This document shows positions 22,979-30,262 of a DNA stretch of 49,598 nucleotides, in pieces; position 1 is the stretch's first letter; each line of letters starts with the position of its first letter. The notes under the pieces were generated by a model, which had not been told where the DNA came from, ran no database searches, and saw nothing but the letters and a program-made list of their open reading frames with translations. Location of the stretch: assembly GCA_036265325.1 (NCBI GenBank), contig DATAPH010000098.1, positions 1 to 49,598 on the forward strand, in the 5' to 3' direction. This stretch comes from AC-51 sp036265325 (GTDB lineage: Bacteria > Actinomycetota > UBA4738 > HRBIN12). The position numbers and the translations under genes were made by a program.

Positions 22979-23910
22979 GACGCTCTCCGTTCCGAGACGG
23001 CGGCGCGAAGTGCGCGATAGACGAGGCCCGGGTCGCCCATCCGGTGGCGGAGGTCGCGCTCCAACGCGCCGATCGGGACGAGGTTCTGTGGGGCGCGCGG
23101 GTCGAGGTGCGCTTGGGACGCGACGAGCGGCAAGAGCGCCGCCGCACGGTCCGCGATCGTGCGCACCGTTGCCAGCGGCAGATGCGCCGACGCCTCGCAC
23201 CGCACGAGCCCGCTCCACGCGTGGCCGCCGTCGATCGGCGCGAGCCGCACGTACCAGGAGTACCGCCCGTAGTCCTTGATCGCGAACAGCGGCGTGCGCT
23301 GACCGGCACCGAGCGAGCCGATCACGGCGTTGCGCGGCGGTTCGAGATACGTCACGCGGTGGCTCTTCACGACGCCGACCACCTCGTGCGGGCCGAGCTC
23401 GTGCAGCGGTCCGTCGGCGAACACGCACCGGTCTGCGGCGAGCGACGTAGCGAGGGACCCTTCCGCGGCGCGCATGGTCGACTGCAACGCGTGCACCAGC
23501 GCGTCGCCGTCGCGTGTCGCGATCGTCATCGTCTCGTAGGGAGGCGTGAGGCCGACCGTCGGGAAGAGCTCCTCGCGGCCGCCGGCGAGGACCGCCCACC
23601 GCTGAACCTGTTCGCCCGCCACCGTCGACCGAACGGCCGCACGATCCCAGAGCACGGCCCCGATCGCGATCGTGCCGCAGAGTCCCGGGATCGGACCGGC
23701 TACCGGGTCGTCGACCGTCAGCCGGGCATCGATCCGACGGACGCCGTCGACGAACGCGATCCGCTCGCAGCCGTCGTCGTCGCCGTCGAGCGGCGCCCAG
23801 TCGACGCCCTCGACCGTGTCGTCGACCGTGCCTTCGGCCGGTGCGAGCTCGGCCGCGTCGAGCGGTGCGCCGTACTCGGGCGACCAGCCCTCGACGAAGA
23901 TCCGCGCCAT
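22975..23910 (-). CDS. nurA: NurA-domain nuclease
   Basis: A 311-residue protein with the conserved NurA landmarks. These are ERIAFVDGVRRIDARL (catalytic-type aspartate at about D55), a central helix with AAEGSLA, CVFADGPLH (D166) and GVVKSHRVTYLEP (K182). A C-terminal SWYVRLAPIDGGHAWSGLVRCE and DRAAALLPLVAS follow. NurA is a 5'-3' nuclease that works with HerA in archaeal end resection and in some bacteria. It heads the nurA-herA-sbcD-sbcC run. The next gene begins within its stop codon. Its ATG lies 9 nt after a TAGTAT hexamer that is embedded in an inverted repeat. Confidence 0.85.
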   Translation of the reverse strand: MARIFVEGWSPEYGAPLDAAELAPAEGTVDDTVEGVDWAPLDGDDDGCERIAFVDGVRRIDARLTVDDPVAGPIPGLCGTIAIGAVLWDRAAVRSTVAGEQVQRWAVLAGGREELFPTVGLTPPYETMTIATRDGDALVHALQSTMRAAEGSLATSLAADRCVFADGPLHELGPHEVVGVVKSHRVTYLEPPRNAVIGSLGAGQRTPLFAIKDYGRYSWYVRLAPIDGGHAWSGLVRCEASAHLPLATVRTIADRAAALLPLVASQAHLDPRAPQNLVPIGALERDLRHRMGDPGLVYRALRAAVSERRAS

Positions 23911-23913
23911 ACC

Positions 23914-23934
23914 GGCCGGATACTACGTCCGGCC
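23914..23934 (-). promoter_or_regulatory. nurA promoter (-10 TAGTAT) inside an inverted repeat
   Basis: GGCCGGA (23914-23920) and TCCGGCC (23928-23934) form a perfect 7-bp inverted repeat with a 7-nt spacer. The minus-strand hexamer TAGTAT (23925-23920) lies within it, 9 nt before the nurA ATG. It could be an operator or a terminator hairpin for the upstream lipoprotein gene. Confidence 0.45.
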
Positions 23935-23959
23935 CCCGACACCTCTGAACAGGCGAGGG

Positions 23960-24658
23960 TCACGGCGTCGAGGTTTGGACGCTCGATGTCTGCCACGTCC
24001 CGGCGTTATCCACCAGTACGGTCGTGCGGACCTTGCTCGGACAGCAGTGCGCGTCGCCCGGCCGGTAGACGGCCTCTCGCACAACGAGCCCCGCCGGATC
24101 GGCGTTCGGGTCGACCGTGCGATCGCAGCCGGTGGAGCGATAGATGACCGCGCCGGTTGCGAGATCCACGACCGACGTGGTGCCGCAGGCGCCGGAGCCG
24201 CCGGTCTCGGCGAGGATCACCGCGTCCTCGGACCCGTCGCCGGTGACGTCGGCGACCTGCGCGCTCACGTTCTCAACCGGCGCACGGCCCGCCGGATACG
24301 CGTGCCCCCACACCGGTCGCCACGGCGCGCCACCGTCGTCGAAGCGTCGCCAGACCGCGATACCGCGGTCGGTCCGGAACGGATCGCCGCCCGGCATCTC
24401 CCATGCGACGACGATCGCGTCGCCGGCCGCCGTCGACGCGCGCCACGAGCCCGTCACCTGCGCCTTGAGCGGGACGAGCGCCGCGACCGGCACGTCTCCG
24501 GGCCCGACCGCGCCTCCGAACGACGGCGGCAGGTCGGCCGGCAGCCCGCTCGGGTACGGCGAAGCCGACGCCGCGGGTTGCGCTGACGGGGACGAAGCGC
24601 CGGATCCGGTGCATGCCGTCGCGACGACCAGCAGCGCGACCAGAAAGGGAAGGCGCAT
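23960..24658 (-). CDS. Secreted lipoprotein of unknown function
   Basis: A 232-residue exported protein: signal peptide MRLPFLVALLVVATAC with a lipobox cysteine at residue 16, then a Ser/Pro/Ala-rich linker (SGASSPSAQPAASASPYPSG). The globular part includes VADVTGDGSEDAVIL, an FG-GAP/VCBS-like aspartate-rich loop. Several cysteines (GACGTT, TGCDRT, AHCCPSK) could form disulfides. It resembles surface lipoproteins that report no enzymatic motif. The ATG at 24658 follows a TAGCAT hexamer by 7 nt. It is on the same strand as nurA but separated from it by 49 bp and a hairpin. Confidence 0.72.
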   Translation of the reverse strand: MRLPFLVALLVVATACTGSGASSPSAQPAASASPYPSGLPADLPPSFGGAVGPGDVPVAALVPLKAQVTGSWRASTAAGDAIVVAWEMPGGDPFRTDRGIAVWRRFDDGGAPWRPVWGHAYPAGRAPVENVSAQVADVTGDGSEDAVILAETGGSGACGTTSVVDLATGAVIYRSTGCDRTVDPNADPAGLVVREAVYRPGDAHCCPSKVRTTVLVDNAGTWQTSSVQTSTP

Positions 24659-24665
24659 CGGCGCG

Positions 24666-24671
24666 ATGCTA
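24666..24671 (-). promoter_or_regulatory. -10 element TAGCAT for the lipoprotein gene
   Basis: TAGCAT on the minus strand, 7 nt before the ATG at 24658. The spacing fits a leaderless transcript. Confidence 0.5.
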
Positions 24672-24781
24672 GCGGGGCGGGGTCCCCGGATCGGGAGCGT
24701 CGTCATGAGCGCGGCCGAGGGCGGGAGGGTACCGGGAGCAACCGCGAGGGGGGGGTTCCCAGCGGGTGCCCCGACCGCGCT

Positions 24782-24793
24782 CAAAACGTTTTG
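24782..24793. promoter_or_regulatory. Perfect A/T-rich palindrome CAAAACGTTTTG
   Basis: CAAAACGTTTTG is a perfect 12-bp palindrome, very unlike the G+C-rich surroundings, in the 191-bp divergent region between the lipoprotein and thioesterase genes. Its centre is about 62 bp upstream of the thioesterase start. LacI- and TetR-family operators often have this appearance; no regulator is adjacent. Confidence 0.4.
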
Positions 24794-24836
24794 CCGTTCC
24801 GCCGTACCGGCCACGGGAACCGACGACATCCGCCCG

Positions 24837-24842
24837 TAGGAT
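24837..24842 (+). promoter_or_regulatory. -10 element TAGGAT for the thioesterase gene
   Basis: TAGGAT, then 7 nt, then the ATG at 24850. The hexamer overlaps an in-frame ATG at 24841, which argues that 24850 is the true start. Confidence 0.5.
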
Positions 24843-24849
24843 GGCCGCC

Positions 24850-25356
24850 ATGACCTTGCAACAACCTAAGCCCGTCAGCGCCTCGCACGTGACGCTCACC
24901 CAGCTGATGGAGGTCACCGACGCGAACGTGGCCGGTAACGTCCACGGCGGCGTGATCATGCGGCTGGCCGACACCGCGGCTGCGCTCGCCGCGATCCGTC
25001 ACGCCGAGGGGCTCTGCGTCACGGTGAGCGTCGACGAGCTCTCCTTCCTCGAGCCGGTGCACGTCGGGGACGTCGTGCAGCTCCTCGCGTCGGTCAACGA
25101 CGTGGGCACGACCTCGCTCGAGTGCGGGGTTCGCGTCGAGGCGGAGAACCCGATCTCGGGACGAGCTGTCCACGCCGCGACCGCCTATTTCGTGTTCGTC
25201 GCGATCGATGACGAGGGACGGCCGCGGCCCGTGCCGCCTCTCCAGATCGACACGGAGATCGAGCGTCGCCGCCAGCGCGCCGCGAAGCTCCGCCGCGCCG
25301 CACGCATGCAGCACAGGGAAGCGCTCCAACGGGAGCATCAGTCCTCTCCCGCGTGA
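24850..25356 (+). CDS. Acyl-CoA thioesterase (hotdog fold, YciA/Acot type)
   Basis: A 168-residue cytosolic enzyme that would hydrolyse acyl-CoA to the free acid and CoA. The hotdog helix region is visible as NVAGNVHGGVIMRLADTAAALAA, with the N-x-x-G-x-x-H-G-G-x-x-M pattern and acidic residue of this class. TVSVDELSFLEPVHVGDVVQLLASV then follows as the next strands. The C-terminus is a basic helix (EIERRRQRAAKLRRAARMQHREAL). Chain-length preference cannot be inferred. It is divergent from the lipoprotein gene and followed by aconitase with its own ribosome binding site. Confidence 0.88.
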   Translation: MTLQQPKPVSASHVTLTQLMEVTDANVAGNVHGGVIMRLADTAAALAAIRHAEGLCVTVSVDELSFLEPVHVGDVVQLLASVNDVGTTSLECGVRVEAENPISGRAVHAATAYFVFVAIDDEGRPRPVPPLQIDTEIERRRQRAAKLRRAARMQHREALQREHQSSPA

Positions 25357-25380
25357 TCCGACGTCCCGCGTGATCCGACG
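25347..25380 (+). repeat. 17-bp tandem duplication at the thioesterase 3' end
   Basis: TCCCGCGTGATCCGACG occurs twice head-to-tail (25347-25363 and 25364-25380). The first copy supplies the thioesterase stop codon, so the repeat looks like a small local duplication with no effect on the protein. Confidence 0.6.
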
Positions 25381-25452
25381 CATCGCGTGCCTGACTGGTC
25401 GTCCTGACCCCGTGGGAGGATGGATGCAACGACTGCACGGGAAGGACGGCGG

Positions 25453-28176
25453 ATGACGACGATGTTCGACGGCGCGCGGGGACGCCTGGCCGTTGCGGAC
25501 GGCGACGTGGGGTTCGCGCGGCTCGCATGGCTGACGGAGCAGGGGATCGGCGACGTCGAACGGCTCCCGCACACCGTGCGGATCCTCCTGGAGAACCTCC
25601 TTCGACGTGCCGGAACACGCGACGTCGCCGACGAGGACGTGGCGGCGCTCGCCGCGTGGCCCGGGCCGGCCAAGGACATCGCGTTCATGCCCGGCCGCGT
25701 GCTGATGCAGGACTTCACCGGCGTGCCGGCGGTCGTCGACCTCGCCGCGATGCGCAGCGCCGTCGAGCGCGCAGGTGGCGATCCCGCGCGGGTGAACCCG
25801 CTGGTGCCCGTCGATCTGATCATCGACCACTCGGTGCAGGTCGACCTCTTCAGGACGCCCGAGGCCTATGAGGCCAATATCGACTTCGAGTACCGCCGCA
25901 ACGGTGAGCGGTACCGGTTCCTGCGATGGGCGCAGCAGGCGTTCGACAACGTCCGCGTCGTGCCGCCGGGTGCCGGGATCTGTCACCAGGTGAACCTCGA
26001 GCACCTCGGCCAGGTCGTGGCTCTCCGGGACGGCGTCGCCGTGCCCGACACGATCGTTGGGACCGATTCGCACACGACGATGATCAACGGGCTCGGGGTG
26101 CTCGGATGGGGCGTCGGCGGGATCGAGGCCGAGGCCGCGATGCTCGGCCAGCCGATCGCGCTCCCGCAGCCGATCGTGGTCGGGGTCCGCATGACGGGCG
26201 CGATGCCCGCGGGCACCACGGCGACCGACCTCGTGCTGACGCTCACGCAGATGCTGCGCGCTCACGGCGTTGTCGGGCGGTTCGTCGAGTTCACCGGCGA
26301 CGGGCTGTCGACGTTGCCGATCGCCGACCGCGCGACGCTGTCGAACATGTGCCCGGAGTACGGCGCGACGAGCGCGTATTTCCCCGTCGACGAGCAGACC
26401 CTCGGCTACCTGCGGTTCACCGGACGAGGCGACGCCGCCGATCGGACCGAGCGGTACACGAAGGAGCAGGGCCTGTTCCGGGTGGACGGCGCGCCCGAGG
26501 CGACGTTCAGCGAGCTGCTCGAGCTCGACCTCGGCGCGATCGAGCCGTCGCTCGCGGGGCCCAAGCGCCCGCAGGACCGCGTCTCGCTGCCCGAGGTGTG
26601 GCATTCGTTCGTGGCAGCCTTCCACGAGCATGCGATCCCCGACCCGAAGGCCAAGGAGATCGGGGCGTTCGTCGCGGAGGGCGGTCCGGTGCGACAGGAC
26701 CGGCTGCCGGGCGGCGATGACTTGACGCACAGTCCGGTCCAGACCGATGGGATGACGATACGCGACGGGTCGGTCGTGATCGCGGCGATCACGTCGTGCA
26801 CCAACACGTCGAACCCGTCCGTGATGCTCGCCGCTGGCCTGCTCGCGAAGAAGGCGGTCGAGGCCGGCATCACCGTCAAGCCGTGGGTGAAGACCTCGCT
26901 TGCGCCCGGCTCCCGCGTCGTGACCGATTATCTCGACCGCGCCGGACTCACGCCGTACCTCGAGAAGCTCGGGTTCGGGCTCGTGGGCTACGGGTGCACG
27001 ACGTGCATCGGCAACTCGGGCCCGCTCATCGACGAGGTCGGCACGGCCGTCGACGAGGGCGATCTCAACGTCGTCGCCGTGCTGTCGGGCAACCGGAACT
27101 TCGAGGGCCGCGTGCACCCGCAGGTGCGCGCGTCCTACCTTGCGTCTCCGCCATTGGTCGTGGCCTACGCCCTCGCCGGCCGGGCCGACATCGATCTCAC
27201 GACCGAGCCGATCGGCGACGGCCCAGACGGTCCCGCGTACCTCCGCGACCTGTGGCCATCGCCCGACGAAGTCAGCGAGGCGGTCGGCCTGGCGATCACC
27301 TCGGATCAGTTCTCGGACGAATACGCGCGGATCTTCGACGGCGACGGGCGCTGGCAGGCGCTCGACACGCCGAGCGGCTCGGCCTACGCGTGGGAGGCAT
27401 CGTCGACGTACGTGCAGGAGCCGCCCTTCTTCGACGATCTCGCGCCGCGGACCTACGCCGACATCGAAGGCGCGCGGATCCTGGTGAAGGTGGGCGACTC
27501 GATCACGACCGACCACATCTCGCCGGCCGGCTCGATCAAGAAGGATTCGCCGGCGGGGGAGTACCTATCGGAGCACGGCGTCCAGCCACGCGACTTCAAC
27601 TCCTACGGATCACGCCGCGGCAACCATCATGTGATGATGCGCGGCACGTTCGCCAACATCCGGCTGCGGAACGAGCTCGCGCCCGGAACCGAAGGGTCGT
27701 GGACGACGCACATGCCCGACGGCGAGGTGATGTCCATCTTCGATGCGGGCGAGCGGTACCGCGGTGAGGGCGTGCCGCTCGGTGTGATCGCCGGCAAGGA
27801 GTACGGAAGCGGCTCGAGCCGCGACTGGGCGGCCAAAGGCCCGCTGCTCCTCGGCGTCCGGTTCGTGATCGCGGAGACGTATGAGCGGATCCACCGATCG
27901 AACCTCGTGGGGATGGGGATCGTGCCGTTGCAGTTCGCACCCGGCGACACGCCGGCCTCGCTCGGGATCGAGGGTACCGAGACGTATGCCGTGCGCGGGT
28001 TCACCGACGATATCGTGCCGGGCCAGACGGTCACTGTGGAGGCGCGGCGCGACGACGGCACCGTCGTGACGTTCCCGGCGACGGTGCGGGTCGACGGCGC
28101 GGCCGAGGTCGCCTACATGCGAGCCGGTGGCGTGTTGAACCTCGTGCTGACGCAGATGCTCGGCGACAAGGGATAG
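25453..28176 (+). CDS. acnA: Aconitate hydratase A
   Basis: A 907-residue TCA-cycle enzyme that isomerises citrate to isocitrate via cis-aconitate, of the AcnA/IRP1 class. It has the early active-site segment MQDFTGVPAVVDLAAMR and HSVQVD. GTDSHTTMINGLGVLGWGVGGIEAEAAMLGQ follows. The [4Fe-4S] cysteines are in SCTNTSNPS and GCTTCIGNSG. The swivelling domain has GDSITTDHISPAG, NSYGSRRGNH and YGSGSSRDWAAKG. The ATG at 25453 follows GGAAGG by a normal distance; an ATG at 25420 could add 11 residues. A strong terminator follows the stop. No regulator is adjacent. Confidence 0.95.
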   Translation: MTTMFDGARGRLAVADGDVGFARLAWLTEQGIGDVERLPHTVRILLENLLRRAGTRDVADEDVAALAAWPGPAKDIAFMPGRVLMQDFTGVPAVVDLAAMRSAVERAGGDPARVNPLVPVDLIIDHSVQVDLFRTPEAYEANIDFEYRRNGERYRFLRWAQQAFDNVRVVPPGAGICHQVNLEHLGQVVALRDGVAVPDTIVGTDSHTTMINGLGVLGWGVGGIEAEAAMLGQPIALPQPIVVGVRMTGAMPAGTTATDLVLTLTQMLRAHGVVGRFVEFTGDGLSTLPIADRATLSNMCPEYGATSAYFPVDEQTLGYLRFTGRGDAADRTERYTKEQGLFRVDGAPEATFSELLELDLGAIEPSLAGPKRPQDRVSLPEVWHSFVAAFHEHAIPDPKAKEIGAFVAEGGPVRQDRLPGGDDLTHSPVQTDGMTIRDGSVVIAAITSCTNTSNPSVMLAAGLLAKKAVEAGITVKPWVKTSLAPGSRVVTDYLDRAGLTPYLEKLGFGLVGYGCTTCIGNSGPLIDEVGTAVDEGDLNVVAVLSGNRNFEGRVHPQVRASYLASPPLVVAYALAGRADIDLTTEPIGDGPDGPAYLRDLWPSPDEVSEAVGLAITSDQFSDEYARIFDGDGRWQALDTPSGSAYAWEASSTYVQEPPFFDDLAPRTYADIEGARILVKVGDSITTDHISPAGSIKKDSPAGEYLSEHGVQPRDFNSYGSRRGNHHVMMRGTFANIRLRNELAPGTEGSWTTHMPDGEVMSIFDAGERYRGEGVPLGVIAGKEYGSGSSRDWAAKGPLLLGVRFVIAETYERIHRSNLVGMGIVPLQFAPGDTPASLGIEGTETYAVRGFTDDIVPGQTVTVEARRDDGTVVTFPATVRVDGAAEVAYMRAGGVLNLVLTQMLGDKG

Positions 28177-28184
28177 ACAGAACT

Positions 28185-28212
28185 GCGGGCCCGGCCGGAA
28201 GGCCGGGCCCGC
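28185..28212 (+). terminator. Strong stem-loop between acnA and the convergent DoxX-like gene
   Basis: GCGGGCCCGGCC, a GGAA tetraloop, then GGCCGGGCCCGC: a perfect 12-bp stem starting 8 bp after the acnA stop. It lacks a T run but is symmetrical and can serve both converging genes. Confidence 0.8.
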
Positions 28213-28238
28213 GACGGGTGAGGTGTCGCAGGGGACTC

Positions 28239-28859
28239 TCAGTAGAGGTAGCGACGGTCCTGCACCCAGGTCTGGCGCTGCCAGATCTTGCCGAGACCCC
28301 AGTACCGTCCCGCGTTCGCGAAGATCAGCGCCACCAGTACCACCGCGTCGATCACGTGCTCGTCGACGACGGGGTTGAACTCCGGCCAGATCGCGGTGCC
28401 CATGTAGAAGACCGCGAGCCAGATGATCCCGCCGACCGCCGCCAGCCGGGTCATGACCCCGGTCATCAGGCCGAGCCCGATCAGCAGCAGCGACACCATG
28501 TACACCCAGTCGATCCACGGGTTCACCGCGGGACCTGCCTGGGTCATGTGGTAGCCGGTCACCGTCTGGATGAAGTCGGCGAACGGACCCTTCAGTCCGA
28601 ACCCGATCGCACCGGCGGTTGGGGATGCCCCGTGGATCCACGCGGTGTCGCCGAAGAACGTGATCTTCACGGTCTCGCCGGCATCGTTCAGGACGCGGCC
28701 CGTGCTGAAGCCCAGCGCGAAGGCCTTGTCGAGGAACGCCCACAGGAACGTGAAGCCGAGCAGGATCCGGAGCGCGCCCATGGTCCGTTGGAGTCCCCGG
28801 GTGTGGACCGGCTCGAGCCGCTCGATCTCCGGCATCGTTCCGGTGATCGTGGTGTCCAT
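28239..28859 (-). CDS. DoxX-family membrane protein (thiosulfate:quinone oxidoreductase DoxD-like)
   Basis: A 206-residue integral membrane protein with about four helices (LRILLGFTFLWAFLDKAFALGF, VYMVSLLLIGLGLMTGVMTRLAAVGGIIWLAVFYMG, HVIDAVVLVALIFANAG). The DoxX-type R-x-x-x-G-x-x-F-L-W-A-F-x-D-K first helix is clear. The FADFIQTVTGYHMTQAGPAVNPW segment resembles the large-subunit (DoxD-like) branch. It could take part in quinone-linked sulfur or redox chemistry, but the reaction is unproven. The ATG at 28859 has GGGAGG 8 nt upstream and is preferred to a GTG 9 nt earlier. A -10 TAGGCT lies about 60 nt upstream, with a DevR-like half-site beyond it. Confidence 0.78.
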   Translation of the reverse strand: MDTTITGTMPEIERLEPVHTRGLQRTMGALRILLGFTFLWAFLDKAFALGFSTGRVLNDAGETVKITFFGDTAWIHGASPTAGAIGFGLKGPFADFIQTVTGYHMTQAGPAVNPWIDWVYMVSLLLIGLGLMTGVMTRLAAVGGIIWLAVFYMGTAIWPEFNPVVDEHVIDAVVLVALIFANAGRYWGLGKIWQRQTWVQDRRYLY

Positions 28860-28919
28860 CGTCTCCACCTCCCTTACCTCGGAAGTTTTCGTTGGTCACA
28901 GGATGGCGGCGGCGCAACA

Positions 28920-28957
28920 AGCCTAGGAGGGGCGAAGGGCCCGGTTCGCGAGGGACC
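28920..28957 (-). promoter_or_regulatory. DoxX-gene promoter with DevR-like half-site
   Basis: The minus strand has TAGGCT (28925-28920) and, about 27 bp further upstream, AAGGTCCCTCG with the half-site GGTCCC (28957-28952). The half-site would sit near -40 relative to the predicted start. Only one half matches the DevR consensus well. Confidence 0.35.
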
Positions 28958-28967
28958 TTCCGCGGGC

Positions 28968-29639
28968 TCAGCCGACGGAGCCGGGCGTGGTGGTGTGGCG
29001 GGCGAGGTAGGCGGCCGCTTCGGCGCGCCGGGCGACCTCGAGCTTGGACAGGATGCTCGACACGTAGTTCTTGACCGTCTTCTCCGCGAGGGAGAGGTCG
29101 TCGCCGATCTCCTTGTTGGTCTTGCCGTCGGCGATCTGCTGGAGGATCCGCTCCTCCTGGGGCGAGAGGCGGGCGAGCTTCTCGTCGCCCATCAGCTGTT
29201 TGCCTTTGCGAAGCCGGTCGAGCACGGCCGTCGTCATGCTCGGGTCCAGCAGCGAGTCGCCGGCGCCGACCGCGCGGATCGCGTGGAGCAGGTCGCCGGA
29301 CTTCACCTGCTTGAGGACGTACCCCGACGCGCCGGCCATGATCGAGGCGAACAACGCTTCGTCGTCGGCGAACGACGTCAGCATCAGCACCTTCGTTGCC
29401 GGACGGGCCGCCCGGATCTCTCGGGTGGCCTCGATCCCGCTGCCGTCCGAGAGGCGCACGTCCATCACGATCACATCCGGACGGGTGCGGGCGGCTTCGT
29501 CGATCGCGTCGCGGACGGTGCCGGCCTCGGTCGTGACCACGATGTCGTCCTGCGCTTCGAGCATCGCCCGGATGCCGTCGCGGACGATCTCGTGGTCGTC
29601 GACGAGCATCACGCGAAGCGGAGGGGATGCCGGGCTCAT
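28968..29639 (-). CDS. devR: DevR/DosR-family response regulator (NarL/LuxR type)
   Basis: A 223-residue two-domain regulator. The receiver has D14/D15, phospho-acceptor D60 in VIVMDVRLSDGSGIE, T88 in LMLTSF, and K110 in GASGYVLK. A linker with GAGDSLLDPSMTTAVLDRLRKG follows. The LuxR-type HTH is LSPQEERILQQIADGKTNKEI with the recognition helix in LAEKTVKNYVSSILSKLEVARR. The segments DVRL-DG-GIE, LTSFADDEAL, AGASGYV, VGAG-SLLD and LAEKTVKNYVS match mycobacterial DevR/DosR closely, as I recall that sequence. DosR activates hypoxia and NO responses by binding GGGAC-type palindromes. The ATG at 29639 follows TAGGAT by 7 nt. Its likely kinase is encoded at 32.4 kb. Confidence 0.85.
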   Translation of the reverse strand: MSPASPPLRVMLVDDHEIVRDGIRAMLEAQDDIVVTTEAGTVRDAIDEAARTRPDVIVMDVRLSDGSGIEATREIRAARPATKVLMLTSFADDEALFASIMAGASGYVLKQVKSGDLLHAIRAVGAGDSLLDPSMTTAVLDRLRKGKQLMGDEKLARLSPQEERILQQIADGKTNKEIGDDLSLAEKTVKNYVSSILSKLEVARRAEAAAYLARHTTTPGSVG

Positions 29640-29646
29640 CAACGGC

Positions 29647-29652
29647 ATCCTA
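29647..29652 (-). promoter_or_regulatory. -10 element TAGGAT for devR
   Basis: TAGGAT on the minus strand, 7 nt before the ATG at 29639. It includes the stop codon of the upstream SRPBCC gene, so devR can be transcribed both alone and by read-through. Confidence 0.5.
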
Positions 29653-30129
29653 GCCGCGGGTCGGGGCTGGAGTGTCGGATAGCCGCCGCCCGATCGAGTC
29701 GCGGACCCGATCGAGGAAGTCCTTCAACGTGGCCTCGGCGACCCGCGCAAGCACGGCTCGGTCGATGGCGCGGCCGACGACGCCGAGGGGAGGCTCGTAG
29801 CGAGCACTGATCGCGAGCTGGCACCGGCCGTCTTCGAGCGGCGCGATCTCGAGATCGGCGTCCAGCGCGGGGAACATCCCGGCTCCGGAGGCCGACCAGC
29901 CCAGCGGGATCACGGTCTTGGCCGGCATCCGCGTCGGCGTTCCGACGGTGATCGCGACGGTTCGGGCGATCCGGACATCGTCGCCGAAGCCCACCTCGGC
30001 GAGCAGCCGGTCGCCGCGGTGGTTCGCCGACGTCGCGAGCGTCGGGAGCCACGTCTCGGGCGCATCCAGGACCACGCGCTCGATGTGATCGCGGTCACCG
30101 GCGAGTTCAACGAAGTACCGAGCGAACAT
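29650..30129 (-). CDS. SRPBCC/START-like small-ligand-binding protein
   Basis: A 159-residue soluble protein with the START-like pattern: an N-terminal strand MFARYFVELAGDRDHIERVV, a series of beta strands (VRIARTVAITVG, LDADLEIAPLEDGRCQLAISARY), then a long C-terminal helix (VLARVAEATLKDFLDRVRDSIGRRL). Such proteins bind hydrophobic ligands. No catalytic site is evident and no function is assigned. The ATG at 30129 lies about 43 bp from the centre of the DevR-like box, the usual distance for activation. It is divergent from the multicopper oxidase gene and upstream of devR. Confidence 0.68.
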   Translation of the reverse strand: MFARYFVELAGDRDHIERVVLDAPETWLPTLATSANHRGDRLLAEVGFGDDVRIARTVAITVGTPTRMPAKTVIPLGWSASGAGMFPALDADLEIAPLEDGRCQLAISARYEPPLGVVGRAIDRAVLARVAEATLKDFLDRVRDSIGRRLSDTPAPTRG

Positions 30130-30165
30130 GCCGGCCAGTGTGCGGGCACCCACGGTGCGGCCCCA

Positions 30166-30194
30166 GGGACCAAGGTCCCGGTCACTTCGGGACC
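30166..30194. promoter_or_regulatory. Candidate DevR/DosR box in the SRPBCC / multicopper oxidase divergent region
   Basis: GGGACCAAGGTCCC (30166-30179) matches the DosR core GGGACTWWAGTCCC at 12 of 14 positions, and the two mismatches are symmetrical so the palindrome stays perfect. A further half-site TTCGGGAC (30186-30193) fits TTSGGGAC exactly. GGTCCCG and CGGGACC can also pair with each other across 7 nt. The box is centred about 43 bp from the SRPBCC start. Confidence 0.6.
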
Positions 30195-30262
30195 GGCGGC
30201 CCCCGCCGCGCAGATCGCTCGCCGGGACACTGACGCCCACCGAATCGAAGGAGATGGACACG

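Noticed and set aside
24748..24755. Run of eight G residues as a phase-variable tract
   Set aside because: It lies in an intergenic region away from the hexamers and start codons; eight G is not remarkable in this composition and there is no other sign of phase variation.
25347..25380. 17-bp tandem repeat as an attachment site or CRISPR
   Set aside because: Only two copies, no spacer variety, no integrase nearby; a simple local duplication is sufficient.
24781..27516. A minus-strand open frame of 911 codons opposite acnA and the thioesterase gene
   Set aside because: Aconitase motifs are unmistakable on the plus strand; the opposite peptide is low-complexity and has no family features.
30225..30240. 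A second DevR box around the GGGAC at 30224
   Set aside because: Only the five-base half GGGAC is present; the other half does not match at the required spacing.
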